Assembly (NCBI GenBank): GCA_964619935.1
Contig: CAZUGO010000024.1
Location: forward strand, 1-17,391
Reading direction: 5' to 3'
Length of the DNA stretch: 17,391 nt
DNA from: CAZUGO01 sp964619935
GTDB lineage: Bacteria; Planctomycetota; Phycisphaerae; UBA1845; CAIVHJ01
The translations under genes and the position numbers were made by a program. The notes below the pieces were generated by a model that searched no databases, was not told the origin of the DNA, and saw nothing but the letters and a program-made list of their open reading frames with translations. This document shows positions 1-6,571 of this stretch, piece after piece; positions within the stretch are counted from its first letter, which is position 1, and each line of letters opens with the position of its first letter.

Positions 1-2
1 GC

Positions 3-1382
3 CACGTGTACGACGATGCCTTCATTACCTTCCGCTACGCCGCCAACCTGGCCGCCGGCCAGGGGTTCGTCTACAACCCCGGGGCCCCCTGGGAACCACT
101 CCTGGGCACGACCACCCCGGCGTTCGCCGTGATCTGCGCGGGGGCCGGCCTGCTGGGCCTGGACCTGCCGCACTTCGCCGTGATCTTCAACGCCCTGTGC
201 GACGGGGTCACTGCGGTGTTGATCCTGCTGCTGGTCTCTCAACTGAGCCGGCCTGCCGGCCTGCTCACCGTTGCCGCATTTGCAGTTCATCCCCACCTCA
301 ATCGCATCGCCGGCGGCGGCATGGAGTCTTCGCTGCTGCTGACTGGACTGTTCGCCACCGTGCTGCTCGACAGCCGCCAGCGCCCGGTGATGACCGGGAT
401 TCTTGCCGGACTGCTCGGGGCCGTTCGCCCCGAGGGCGCGGCGCTGATGCCCGTCCTGGTGCTGCTGCGGGTGCTGCAGCGCCGGCCCCTGCGGGCCCTG
501 CTGGCATCCCTGGCCATCACCGCCGGGATCTACGTTGCGGTGTGCGCGGCCTACTTCGGGTCACCGCTGCCGCAGTCGTTGCTGAGCAAACTGGACCTGG
601 TGGTTCAGCGACCGCCGATCGCCTACGCCTGGCGGATCGTGAGCACCGGCTATTGTCCGTACTCCTGGATGAAGCCGATGTTGCTGCTCCAGGTGCTCGG
701 GCTGGGCGGCTGCCTGCGATCCAGCGGTCCCTTGCGGGCGTACAGCCTGTGGTCGGCGGGAATCACCTTGGCCTATGTCATCGCCCGCCCGCCGATGTAC
801 GGCTGGTACTACGCTCCGATGTACACCGCCGCGTGCGTGTGGACCGGCGTGGGTGCCGGGCTGCTGGCCGATGCCACCCGGGCCCGCCTGGGCGGCGACC
901 GCATCCACCTGGCGCTGCCCCGGGTGGCCGCCGTGGGGTTATTGCTGGCCGCCGTGGGCATCGTGGCCCGCGGGGTATCCTATTTCGGGCGCAGCACCGT
1001 ACCCCAGAGTATCTATGCCCCGCTCCGGGAGTGGGCCCAGCGCACCGACACCACCGGCAAAGTCATCCAGACCAATGACATCGGATACATCGGATACGTC
1101 ACCGGGGCCCGAATTCTGGACACCGCCCGCCTGGTATGTCCCGGACCGCGGGCCGGCAGTGACCCGCTGGCGTCGATGAAGCGGAATCAGCCTCACTTCG
1201 TGCTGCTGGCGGCCACGCCCCGCAATATTGCCGGCATGCAGAACGACCCGCTGTTGAGTGAACAGTACCTTCCGGCCGCCCGAATCACCACAGGCCGGGA
1301 CCGGCGACTCCGCCCGGAACCGCACACACTGCCCACCAAGTGGTACCTCGACTACATCCTCTATGCCCGCCGCGACCCCTGA
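3..1382 (+). CDS. GT-C family membrane glycosyltransferase, 5' end cut by window
   Basis: Polytopic membrane protein resembling GT39/ArnT-like or arabinofuranosyltransferase-like GT-C enzymes, which move sugars from lipid-linked donors on the outer face of the cytoplasmic membrane. The visible N-terminus carries the family hallmark: an Asp-Asp pair in YDDAFITFRYAANLA, then GQGFVYNPG and a TTTP turn. In this family the pair sits in the first external loop and includes the catalytic acid. About eight to ten hydrophobic segments follow, then a soluble C-terminal part from about residue 335. The first membrane helix, which should precede the DD loop, is missing, so the true start lies before base 1; the GTG at 6 is unlikely to be the start. 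The stop is TGA at 1380-1382. Donor and acceptor cannot be told from sequence. The family is sure; the exact function is not. Confidence 0.85.
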   Translation, partial: HVYDDAFITFRYAANLAAGQGFVYNPGAPWEPLLGTTTPAFAVICAGAGLLGLDLPHFAVIFNALCDGVTAVLILLLVSQLSRPAGLLTVAAFAVHPHLNRIAGGGMESSLLLTGLFATVLLDSRQRPVMTGILAGLLGAVRPEGAALMPVLVLLRVLQRRPLRALLASLAITAGIYVAVCAAYFGSPLPQSLLSKLDLVVQRPPIAYAWRIVSTGYCPYSWMKPMLLLQVLGLGGCLRSSGPLRAYSLWSAGITLAYVIARPPMYGWYYAPMYTAACVWTGVGAGLLADATRARLGGDRIHLALPRVAAVGLLLAAVGIVARGVSYFGRSTVPQSIYAPLREWAQRTDTTGKVIQTNDIGYIGYVTGARILDTARLVCPGPRAGSDPLASMKRNQPHFVLLAATPRNIAGMQNDPLLSEQYLPAARITTGRDRRLRPEPHTLPTKWYLDYILYARRDP

Positions 1383-1402
1383 ATCCCCGGCCCAGATGCT
1401 TT

Positions 1403-1423
1403 GTCGCGGGCGGCGTCCGCGAC
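1403..1423 (+). terminator. Terminator-like hairpin after the glycosyltransferase gene
   Basis: A perfect 7-bp stem (gtcgcgg with ccgcgac) and 7-base loop start 20 bases after the stop codon. No T-run follows, so this is at best a weak or Rho-assisted terminator or an mRNA 3' end stabiliser. Confidence 0.35.
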
Positions 1424-1467
1424 CCTGCAACAGACGCACACCCCGGTCTGCTGGATTTCAGTTCATT

Positions 1468-1588
1468 TGGTACCACCATTTATATCAAATGGTATCTTCA
1501 TTTTATGATTCTGGTATCTTCATTTGATCAAAATGATGGTACGAAATGATGATTCTGGTATCTTGATTTGATACAAATGGTGGTACCA
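1468..1588. repeat. AT-rich inverted-repeat element with 22-bp internal periodicity
   Basis: This stretch is sharply AT-rich inside GC-rich DNA. Its ends, 1468-1490 and 1566-1588, are 23-bp inverted repeats with one mismatch, each bounded by the palindrome tggtacca. The interior follows a 22-bp period: the unit ggtatctt[c/g]attt starts at 1491, 1513 and 1557. The units at 1513 and 1557 agree at 19 of 22 positions, and gattct recurs at the ends of alternate units (1512, 1556). I see no gene in it and no convincing target-site duplication. It could be a MITE-like element, a cluster of protein-binding sites, or the operator left by a lost toxin-antitoxin module; those roles are inference. Confidence 0.8.
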
Positions 1589-1761
1589 TAAAATCTGTAA
1601 CGCCCGCCCATGGCCCGATGCTGCCGTCCCTGCGGACTTTCGGGGGGCGGTGCCCCCGGGTCGGGCCAACTGCGGCCGATTGGGGAGCCGCTGCGACCCG
1701 CTGCCCCGCGCTGGGGCAGTGGCCTCTTGGGAGTGGTGCGGCGCTGCAGCCCGACCCCAAG

Positions 1762-1788
1762 AAAAAGCCCCGGTGGTGATGCCGGGGC
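1762..1788 (-). terminator. Rho-independent terminator of the DUF1573 gene
   Basis: On the minus strand a perfect 7-bp stem (gccccgg/ccggggc, loop of 8) is followed by a run of five T. It begins 40 bases after the DUF1573 stop. The rest of the gap between the two flanking genes (1589-1761 and 1789-1827) shows no gene. Confidence 0.8.
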
Positions 1789-1827
1789 GGTGTGGGTGAT
1801 TGCCGTCTGGGGTTGGCGTCGCCGCCG

Positions 1828-3129
1828 TCAGGGAGCCGGGGCCGGCTCCGGATCCTGCCTCTTGGTGGACAGATTGGTTGCCGGGTTGACGCCCCCGCGG
1901 ACCGGCGGCTCGATCGAGTGCCGGGTCGCACCCCGAAGCGACGCGACATCGCGCACCGAAATCGGCACGGTCAGCGTCGGCGACTGCGGATCATCGGTGG
2001 TAATGGTCACCACCCTGGGCCGCAGCGTGGTGCGGGCCACAAAGTCCTTGGGCACCTTGAGCACGACTTCCTGGTGGGCTCCGTGGTCCTCGACCACCAC
2101 CGCCAGGGTCGGGTCGCTGACGGTGGCCGCCAGCACCTTGTGCGGCGCCGCGTCATCCCATTTCAGAACCACCGGTTGCTCCCAGTCCGCCGAGCGCGTC
2201 GGCGGCACCAGGTAGCGCCGTGGGATTGCGGTCACTCGGGGCGCCAGGTAGGCGGAGATCTTGACGTTGGCGGTCGGGATCTCAGACACGCCGGTCTCAA
2301 ACTCAGCCACGGCGCTGACTCGTTCTGCGGTGAATGGTCCGTCCAGGCTGACATCCAGTTCGTAGCGCTCGCCGGGAATGACCTCGCGGAGCTTGACCCC
2401 AATGCCCGGTTCCGAGAACGGCTTCAGGGTCAGCTTCAGGGGACCGGCGTCGCCTTGGGTAATGATCACGGTCTTCTTGGGTGTCTCGGCCCGCGAGACC
2501 CGTCCGAAGTGACAGCCGTTCGACGGTTCCATGGCGAAGGGTTCTTTGACCTGCCCTTTGCACAACAACTTCACCGAGGCATGCTCCGGATCATTGGTGT
2601 CGACGCTGATGTCCCGCGTGAACTCACCCTTAAGCTTGCTGCAGCTCAGGGTCACGATCAGGGTTTCGGTTTCGCCCGGCTTGATGGTACGGTCTGACCG
2701 ACCGTTGAAGCGGGTCCCTCACCCACCCTTGGCACGGATATTGAGGTCCGCCGTGCCGGGGTTGCTGATCTTGAAGGTAAAGCTGGGATCACCCTGGTCA
2801 CGCCACACCGCCGGGTGCGTCGCGGTGGTCTCCGTGCACACAAACTTGGCATTGGGATCCGGCGTCATGTTCCGGCTGCCACTCCGCGGAACCGCCGGAT
2901 GCGGTTTGGCGGCCTCCGAAGGTGTGGGCGCGGCCTTCTCCGCCGGCGGCGCCGGGCGGACGGTTTCGACGAGGCCGGGCGGGGGCGCGTCTTTCGACTT
3001 ACCGGCCGAAGTGGTTGGGGTTTGCGCCGTCACCGTGCCGCCGACCCCCATCACGCACAGCAGGCCGAGCAGCCCGCGGCAGTAGGTCATCAGCGACCCA
3101 GGGTGGCACAAAGGTGAGGTCCTGAACAT
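1828..3129 (-). CDS. Exported DUF1573 protein with in-frame UGA, candidate selenoprotein
   Basis: Predicted 433-residue secreted or membrane-anchored protein. The start at 3129 is set by the SD aaggag a few bases upstream. A hydrophobic segment at about residues 14-36 acts as signal peptide or anchor, followed by a Pro/Ala-rich linker (about 40-85). A DUF1573 (ASPM/SPD-2/Hydin, Ig-like) domain spans about 95-195, with FTFKISNPGTADLNIRAK before the family's Cys motif and RTIKPGETETLIVTL after it. Two further beta-rich regions run to the C-terminus. Codon 137 is TGA (2719-2721). The frame is unchanged on both sides and family homology is continuous across it, so this is neither a frameshift nor two genes. 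TGA falls where DUF1573 has the first Cys of its CGC motif; here the order is GG-U-GT, and the second Cys is Thr. A SECIS-like hairpin follows. The alternative is a fresh nonsense mutation in a pseudogene. Family sure; selenocysteine reading likely but unproven. The role of DUF1573 is unknown. Confidence 0.75.
2675..2714 (-). promoter_or_regulatory. SECIS-like hairpin downstream of the in-frame UGA
   Basis: Read on the minus strand, the bases after UGA are GGGA, then a lower stem (2708-2714 with 2675-2682, 7 bp with one bulged C), an internal loop (CA opposite ACCAUC), and a perfect 6-bp upper stem ACGGUC/GACCGU (2700-2705 with 2689-2694). The 5-base apical loop is GGUCA. The loop starts 20 bases past the UGA, within the spacing known for bacterial SECIS elements. 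It contains the GGUC also found in the apical loop of the E. coli fdhF SECIS, where the G and U contact SelB. This was folded by eye, not computed. Confidence 0.6.
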
Positions 3130-3220
3130 GGTTGCTCTCCTTGCGATCTTCAACGTGGCTCAGCCCGCAGGCGCGGCTGAACTCTGAATCGGTCAATTCC
3201 TCATCGATAACAAGCGGTTA

Positions 3221-3249
3221 AGCATAGCAAGTCGGTCCGGTCATTTCAA
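3221..3249 (-). promoter_or_regulatory. Sigma70-like promoter for the DUF1573 gene
   Basis: On the minus strand, TTGAAA (3249-3244) and TATGCT (3226-3221) are separated by exactly 17 bases. The box lies about 90 bases before the SD-backed start at 3129, which implies a leader of roughly 85 bases. Confidence 0.5.
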
Positions 3250-3492
3250 AAGGCGAACCGACCGATAATGCCCGCGGCAAAACCGAATCGTAGTCGTCGA
3301 TCGCCCAGAAATCGACAGGAATGGGGATTAGCAGCCGCTAATCTGCCTGGCCGCGGTGCCATCCCCGGCAAGTGCAGGCGGCGAAGGATGTTCGATCGCC
3401 ACGCCGCACTCCGGACGGCCCCCAGCGCAGGGCAGAGGCGGCCCTGCCCCGCACCGTGTCCGTGAACCGGCCCCTAGCTGAGCACCCGGCCG
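3250..3492. other. Gap between mqnE and the DUF1573 gene
   Basis: No gene is supported here. A short GC hairpin (gggcag...ctgccc near 3432-3451) lies downstream of mqnE on the minus strand without a T-run. The short open frames have biased Arg/Pro/Ala composition typical of non-coding GC-rich DNA. Confidence 0.4.
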
Positions 3493-4716
3493 TCAGCGAG
3501 CCTTGGGCTCGATCTCGTGGTAGAGCGTGTCTCGTTCGACGGGTTGCAATCCGGCCTCGCGGATCAAGCGCTGCAGCGCGTCGACGGTCAATTCCTGGTG
3601 GGTGCTGCCGTCTTGGGCTTCACGCTTGGTGATATCGTACCACACCACGGTACCGTCCAGATCGTCGACCCCCCAGTTGAGCGAGACCTGGGCCAGCTTG
3701 GGCGTGTGCATGATCCAGAAGGCCTTGATGTGTGGAATGTTGTCCAGCATCAGCCGGCTGATCGCCAGGGTCTTGAGATCGGTCAGGCCGCTGGGGCCGT
3801 GCAACGCGGCAAACGCGCTGCCCTGGGGAATGAATGACAGCGGAATGAAGCAGTTGAAATGGGCGGCCCGTCGGCGAAGCGACTCGTCCTGATGGGCCCG
3901 CAGCTTGAGCATGTGACCGATGCGTTCCGCCGGCGTCTCGATGTGGCCGTACAACATGGTCGCATTCGAGTAGATCCCCAGTTCATGGGCCGTGCGGTGC
4001 ACATCGAACCAGCCCTGCTCGCCGACCTTGTTGCGGTAGGCATCGTCGTGCACGCGGTCGTCGAAGATCTCGGCGCCCCCGCCGGGTAACGATCCCAGCC
4101 CAGCCTGCCGCAATTGGGACAAGACCTCGGCAATGCTCAGCCGCGGGCGGGTCATCCGCGAAAAGTGAATGATCTCGATGGCCGTGAATGCCTTGATGTG
4201 CAGTTGCGGTGCGGCACGACGAATCTGGCGACACATCTCCAGGTAGTAGTCGAACGGCAACCGGGGGTGCAGCCCGCCGACGATGTGCACCTCGGTCGCT
4301 CCGGCGTCCGCCGCCTGGCAGGCCCGCCGCACGATCTCCGCGATGCTCAACTGGTAGGTGTCGTTGCGCGTGCCGCGACCGGCCGTCTGCCCCAGAATGG
4401 GCAAGGCCCCGTCGCTGGTGAACGCCGCGGCAGCGGGTTCGGCGGCGGCCACGACGCCGTCCTTCGGAAACGGACGATAAAAGCTGCAGAACTTGCAACG
4501 CAGCACGCAGACGTTGCTGTAGTTGATGTGCCGGTTGATATTGTAGTATGCCCGGCGACCGTGCTTTCGCCGCCGCACTACGTCGGCCAGGGCGCCCACG
4601 GTGTGCACGTCGGAGGAATGATACAATCGCAAACCGTCTTCGCGATCGAGCCGCGCGCCGGCGTGGACCTTCTCGGCAATATCGCACAGCTCTTTGGGCG
4701 CCGCCGTCACGTTCAT
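3493..4716 (-). CDS. mqnE: Aminofutalosine synthase (radical SAM), menaquinone biosynthesis
   Basis: MqnE joins the chorismate-derived enolpyruvyl compound (product of MqnA) with SAM to give 6-amino-6-deoxyfutalosine, an early step of the futalosine menaquinone route in the cytoplasm. Of the predicted 407 residues, Cys70, Cys74 and Cys77 form the CxxxCxxC [4Fe-4S] site (CVLRCKFC), preceded by YNINRHINYSNV. Family blocks follow in order: EVHIVGGLHP, KAFTAIEI, GSLPGGGAEI, ATMLYGHIETP, LDNIPHIKAFW and DDLDGTVV. I chose the ATG at 4716; an upstream in-frame extension to 4830 is Arg/Pro/Gly-rich and unlike the family. Odd: about 30 extra residues (roughly 87-118) sit between the cluster loop and YQLSIAEIV, making the protein longer than usual. 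No other mqn gene is in the window. The assignment is firm; only the start is open. Confidence 0.95.
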   Translation of the reverse strand: MNVTAAPKELCDIAEKVHAGARLDREDGLRLYHSSDVHTVGALADVVRRRKHGRRAYYNINRHINYSNVCVLRCKFCSFYRPFPKDGVVAAAEPAAAAFTSDGALPILGQTAGRGTRNDTYQLSIAEIVRRACQAADAGATEVHIVGGLHPRLPFDYYLEMCRQIRRAAPQLHIKAFTAIEIIHFSRMTRPRLSIAEVLSQLRQAGLGSLPGGGAEIFDDRVHDDAYRNKVGEQGWFDVHRTAHELGIYSNATMLYGHIETPAERIGHMLKLRAHQDESLRRRAAHFNCFIPLSFIPQGSAFAALHGPSGLTDLKTLAISRLMLDNIPHIKAFWIMHTPKLAQVSLNWGVDDLDGTVVWYDITKREAQDGSTHQELTVDALQRLIREAGLQPVERDTLYHEIEPKAR

Positions 4717-4725
4717 GGTGCCCGG

Positions 4726-4731
4726 ATTATA
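4726..4731 (-). promoter_or_regulatory. Perfect -10 box just before mqnE start
   Basis: The minus strand has TATAAT at 4731-4726, only 9 bases before the ATG at 4716. Transcription would start within a few bases of the ATG, giving a leaderless or nearly leaderless mRNA. This fits the lack of a Shine-Dalgarno sequence. No good -35 box is visible at 16-18 bases. Confidence 0.45.
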
Positions 4732-4871
4732 GACCCTGCCGTGCGGGCCGACCACCGGCGCGCCCCCGGACCTGCGGCTCAACCCGGGGGCCCGCGAACC
4801 CACCGGACCCGCCGGGTGGGCTGACCGCACGGTTGGGGGCGCACCACTGGGTCAGTCACCCCTGCCCAAGG

Positions 4872-4903
4872 AAAAACCCCGATCGCCACAACAGCGATCG
4901 GGG
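4872..4903 (-). terminator. Rho-independent terminator of the coiled-coil gene
   Basis: A perfect 10-bp stem (ccccgatcgc/gcgatcgggg, loop of 7) is followed on the minus strand by five T. It starts 49 bases after the coiled-coil gene's stop, and separates that gene from mqnE. Confidence 0.9.
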
Positions 4904-4951
4904 CCTTCTTTCCTCATCCGGAAACGGGGATGCGTGAGCTTGCTTGGCACC

Positions 4952-5218
4952 TCAGGAGGCGTCGGTTTCCTCCAGCATCTTGCGGAGATACTGGTTCTCG
5001 CGCCGGGTCGCCTCCAGGTCGAACAGGATGTACTTGATGCTCAACCGCAGGAAGTCGATGCTTTCCTGCAGGCTGCTGACGGTTTCTTTCAACTCACGGT
5101 GCCGCTTCTTGGTCTCCTCGGCGAGCAGCTCGAGCTTCTCGCGCTCGGAAGGCGGCAGGGTGCCGATCTCGGACACCAGTTCGGCCAGCTTACGCTGGAA
5201 TTGCTGCTCGTTCATCAT
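4952..5218 (-). CDS. Small coiled-coil protein of unknown function
   Basis: An 88-residue, highly charged, almost wholly helical protein. Heptad-like Leu/Ile spacing runs from about residue 10 to 85 (LAELVSEIGTL, LELLAEETKKRHRELKETV, SLQESIDFLRLSIKYILFDL, ENQYLRKML), so a coiled-coil dimer or oligomer is likely. The start is well supported: aaggagg sits 8 bases before the ATG at 5218. There is no signal peptide, membrane segment or Cys. The gene is monocistronic, with its own terminator at 4872-4903. The YILFDLEATRREN region seems familiar from planctomycete hypothetical proteins, but I cannot name a family. Function is unknown; a structural or adaptor role would be a guess. Confidence 0.85.
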   Translation of the reverse strand: MMNEQQFQRKLAELVSEIGTLPPSEREKLELLAEETKKRHRELKETVSSLQESIDFLRLSIKYILFDLEATRRENQYLRKMLEETDAS

Positions 5219-5693
5219 GCTGCCGTCCTCCTTGGGGCGGATCTATGATTCGGTCTCTCTCACCCGTTGTCGGCTGGTCGGTCAGCCGCAAAAGGGTGCC
5301 ACCAGGTCACACGTTGGATCACCGCAAGAGGCTCCCGCGTGCTATGACCTATTCTAGGCGAACCGCCCTCCGCAATCCCCCTAACTTTAGCGAATTCTGA
5401 ACCGCCGTCGATTTTTTTAGGGTTGTGCTTGTGGTACGGTTTGTAACGTTTTGTGAAGCGCGGGCAACGGCAATGTCCGATAACGTGCCGGCGGTTTTGT
5501 AACCACTGCTGGCCCGATGACTAACGACAGCGCGCTGCGCGGCAACACCGTCCGGTCACAACGCGCTTGGCGGCGCGCGCGGCCGAATCAGAATTTTGCG
5601 CGGCAAGGTCCTATATCTAAAACAGACCTGCCGATGTTAGGTGGTTTCGCCGGTTGCCTGAAGGGAATCACGTCGCACCGTGACGAAGCGACG
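5219..5693. other. Divergent intergenic region between coiled-coil and zinc-ribbon genes
   Basis: About 475 bases separate two divergent genes, so both promoters should lie here. The middle part (5400-5510) is relatively T-rich on the plus strand, with recurring ttttgt and gtaac words. On the minus strand TAGAAT (about 5355-5350) is a possible -10 without a good -35. On the plus strand tatatct (about 5612) is a possible -10 for the zinc-ribbon gene. An open frame from 5517 runs into the zinc-ribbon gene but its first 59 codons look non-coding. Confidence 0.4.
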
Positions 5694-6329
5694 ATGAGCG
5701 ACACCGACCGATCCTTGTTCGACGAGCCGGCCGCCGACAACCGCTTCAATTTTGTTTGCGGGGCCTGCGGTTCCGTGCTGGAAGCCGCCATCAAGCAGTC
5801 GGGATCACCCGGGAGGTGTCCCAGTTGCGGCGCCCTCTTCGACATCCCGCGGGTTGATCGGCGGACCGGAATGGTCCGGAAGATCACGGTGGGCGCTGCA
5901 CCGCTGTCCGATCCGACACCGGTTCATGCATATGCCGCCGCCGGCGTCCAGGCCCCCGACATCGTCCGGCAACCCGACGGCAGCCTGCAGATCGTGTGTC
6001 GGCGCTGCGGTCAGGCCGGCAACATCCAGGAGGATTACTGCCGGACCTGCGGATTCCCGTTCACCCTGGAAGGCGCCAACCGGGCGGCCTCGGATGCCAC
6101 ACACCCCCTGGCCGCACTAGCGCTCGGCCTGGGGATCCTGGCGATACCGCTGGCCGTGTGCACCAACCACTGGGGCGCCCTCGGCGGGCTGCTGTCCGCC
6201 GCCCTCAGTTGGGCCGCCCTGGACCGCATCGGGCCCAGCGGACGCAGAACCGGCCGAACCGTGGCCTACGGCGCGTTGGCCTGCGCCGTGCTCAGCCTGT
6301 CCATCGCCGCCGCAACGAGCCTGTGGTAG
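5694..6329 (+). CDS. Zinc-ribbon membrane protein with DUF4190-like tail
   Basis: Predicted 211 residues from the ATG at 5694. The first zinc ribbon at about residues 20-47 has FVCGACGSVLEA and then GRCPSCGALFDIP (two CxxC knuckles). After a linker, a second ribbon at about 98-120 has IVCRRCGQ and YCRTCGFPF. The C-terminus has two to three hydrophobic segments with the small-residue pattern of DUF4190 proteins (HPLAALALGLGILAIPLAV, GALGGLLSAALSWAAL, VAYGALACAVLSLSIAAA). The ribbons probably face the cytoplasm. Such ribbons bind zinc and may mediate protein or nucleic-acid contacts; no enzymatic domain is visible. An earlier in-frame start at 5517 adds 59 unlike residues, so I reject it, but no strong SD decides the start. 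Confidence 0.8.
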   Translation: MSDTDRSLFDEPAADNRFNFVCGACGSVLEAAIKQSGSPGRCPSCGALFDIPRVDRRTGMVRKITVGAAPLSDPTPVHAYAAAGVQAPDIVRQPDGSLQIVCRRCGQAGNIQEDYCRTCGFPFTLEGANRAASDATHPLAALALGLGILAIPLAVCTNHWGALGGLLSAALSWAALDRIGPSGRRTGRTVAYGALACAVLSLSIAAATSLW

Positions 6330-6340
6330 CCGGAAGCCGT

Positions 6341-6359
6341 GTGGCCCGAAAGGCCGCAC
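6341..6359 (+). terminator. Hairpin after the zinc-ribbon gene
   Basis: A 7-bp stem (tgtggcc/ggccgca, one G-T pair) with loop cgaaa begins 12 bases past the stop. No T-run follows, so a terminator role is uncertain. Confidence 0.25.
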
Positions 6360-6381
6360 GAGCACACCGGGCTCGCAAGCG

Positions 6382-6393
6382 CCCCCCCCCCCC
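6382..6393 (+). repeat. Homopolymer run of 12 C
   Basis: An uninterrupted run of 12 C lies between the zinc-ribbon gene and the metallo-hydrolase gene. Such runs slip in replication and are also prone to sequencing length error. It is not inside a supported gene. Confidence 0.8.
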
Positions 6394-6571
6394 ACGCCCG
6401 CGCCTCACCCTATCCATTTGCTGCCATTTGGCTTCCAACCGAGGGCATGGTCTCGACGGCAAAGTACCGATAACATGTGAGAAAGGTCGGGAGGATCACC
6501 GCCCGACACGGACTTATCAAAGTCTGCCGCCGCCCTGCGGGTCTTTATCACAAGACCGAGGAGCAACTGCC

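Noticed and set aside
1469..1600. CRISPR array
   Set aside because: The 22-bp units are contiguous and degenerate, with no unique spacers, and no cas gene is nearby.
1828..3153. DUF1573 region as two genes or a frameshifted pseudogene
   Set aside because: Both halves are in the same frame and separated only by one TGA; homology is continuous, and the second half has no SD or plausible start. A nonsense pseudogene remains the main rival to selenocysteine.
4762..4820. GC-rich hairpins upstream of mqnE (8-bp stem 4762-4769/4784-4791, and a second near 4798-4820)
   Set aside because: Such stems arise easily at this base composition. They lie outside the predicted mqnE message and have no T-run.
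5517..5693. N-terminal extension of the zinc-ribbon protein
   Set aside because: The 59 extra residues are Arg/Gln/Ser-rich without similarity to the rest, and the stretch should contain the gene's promoter.
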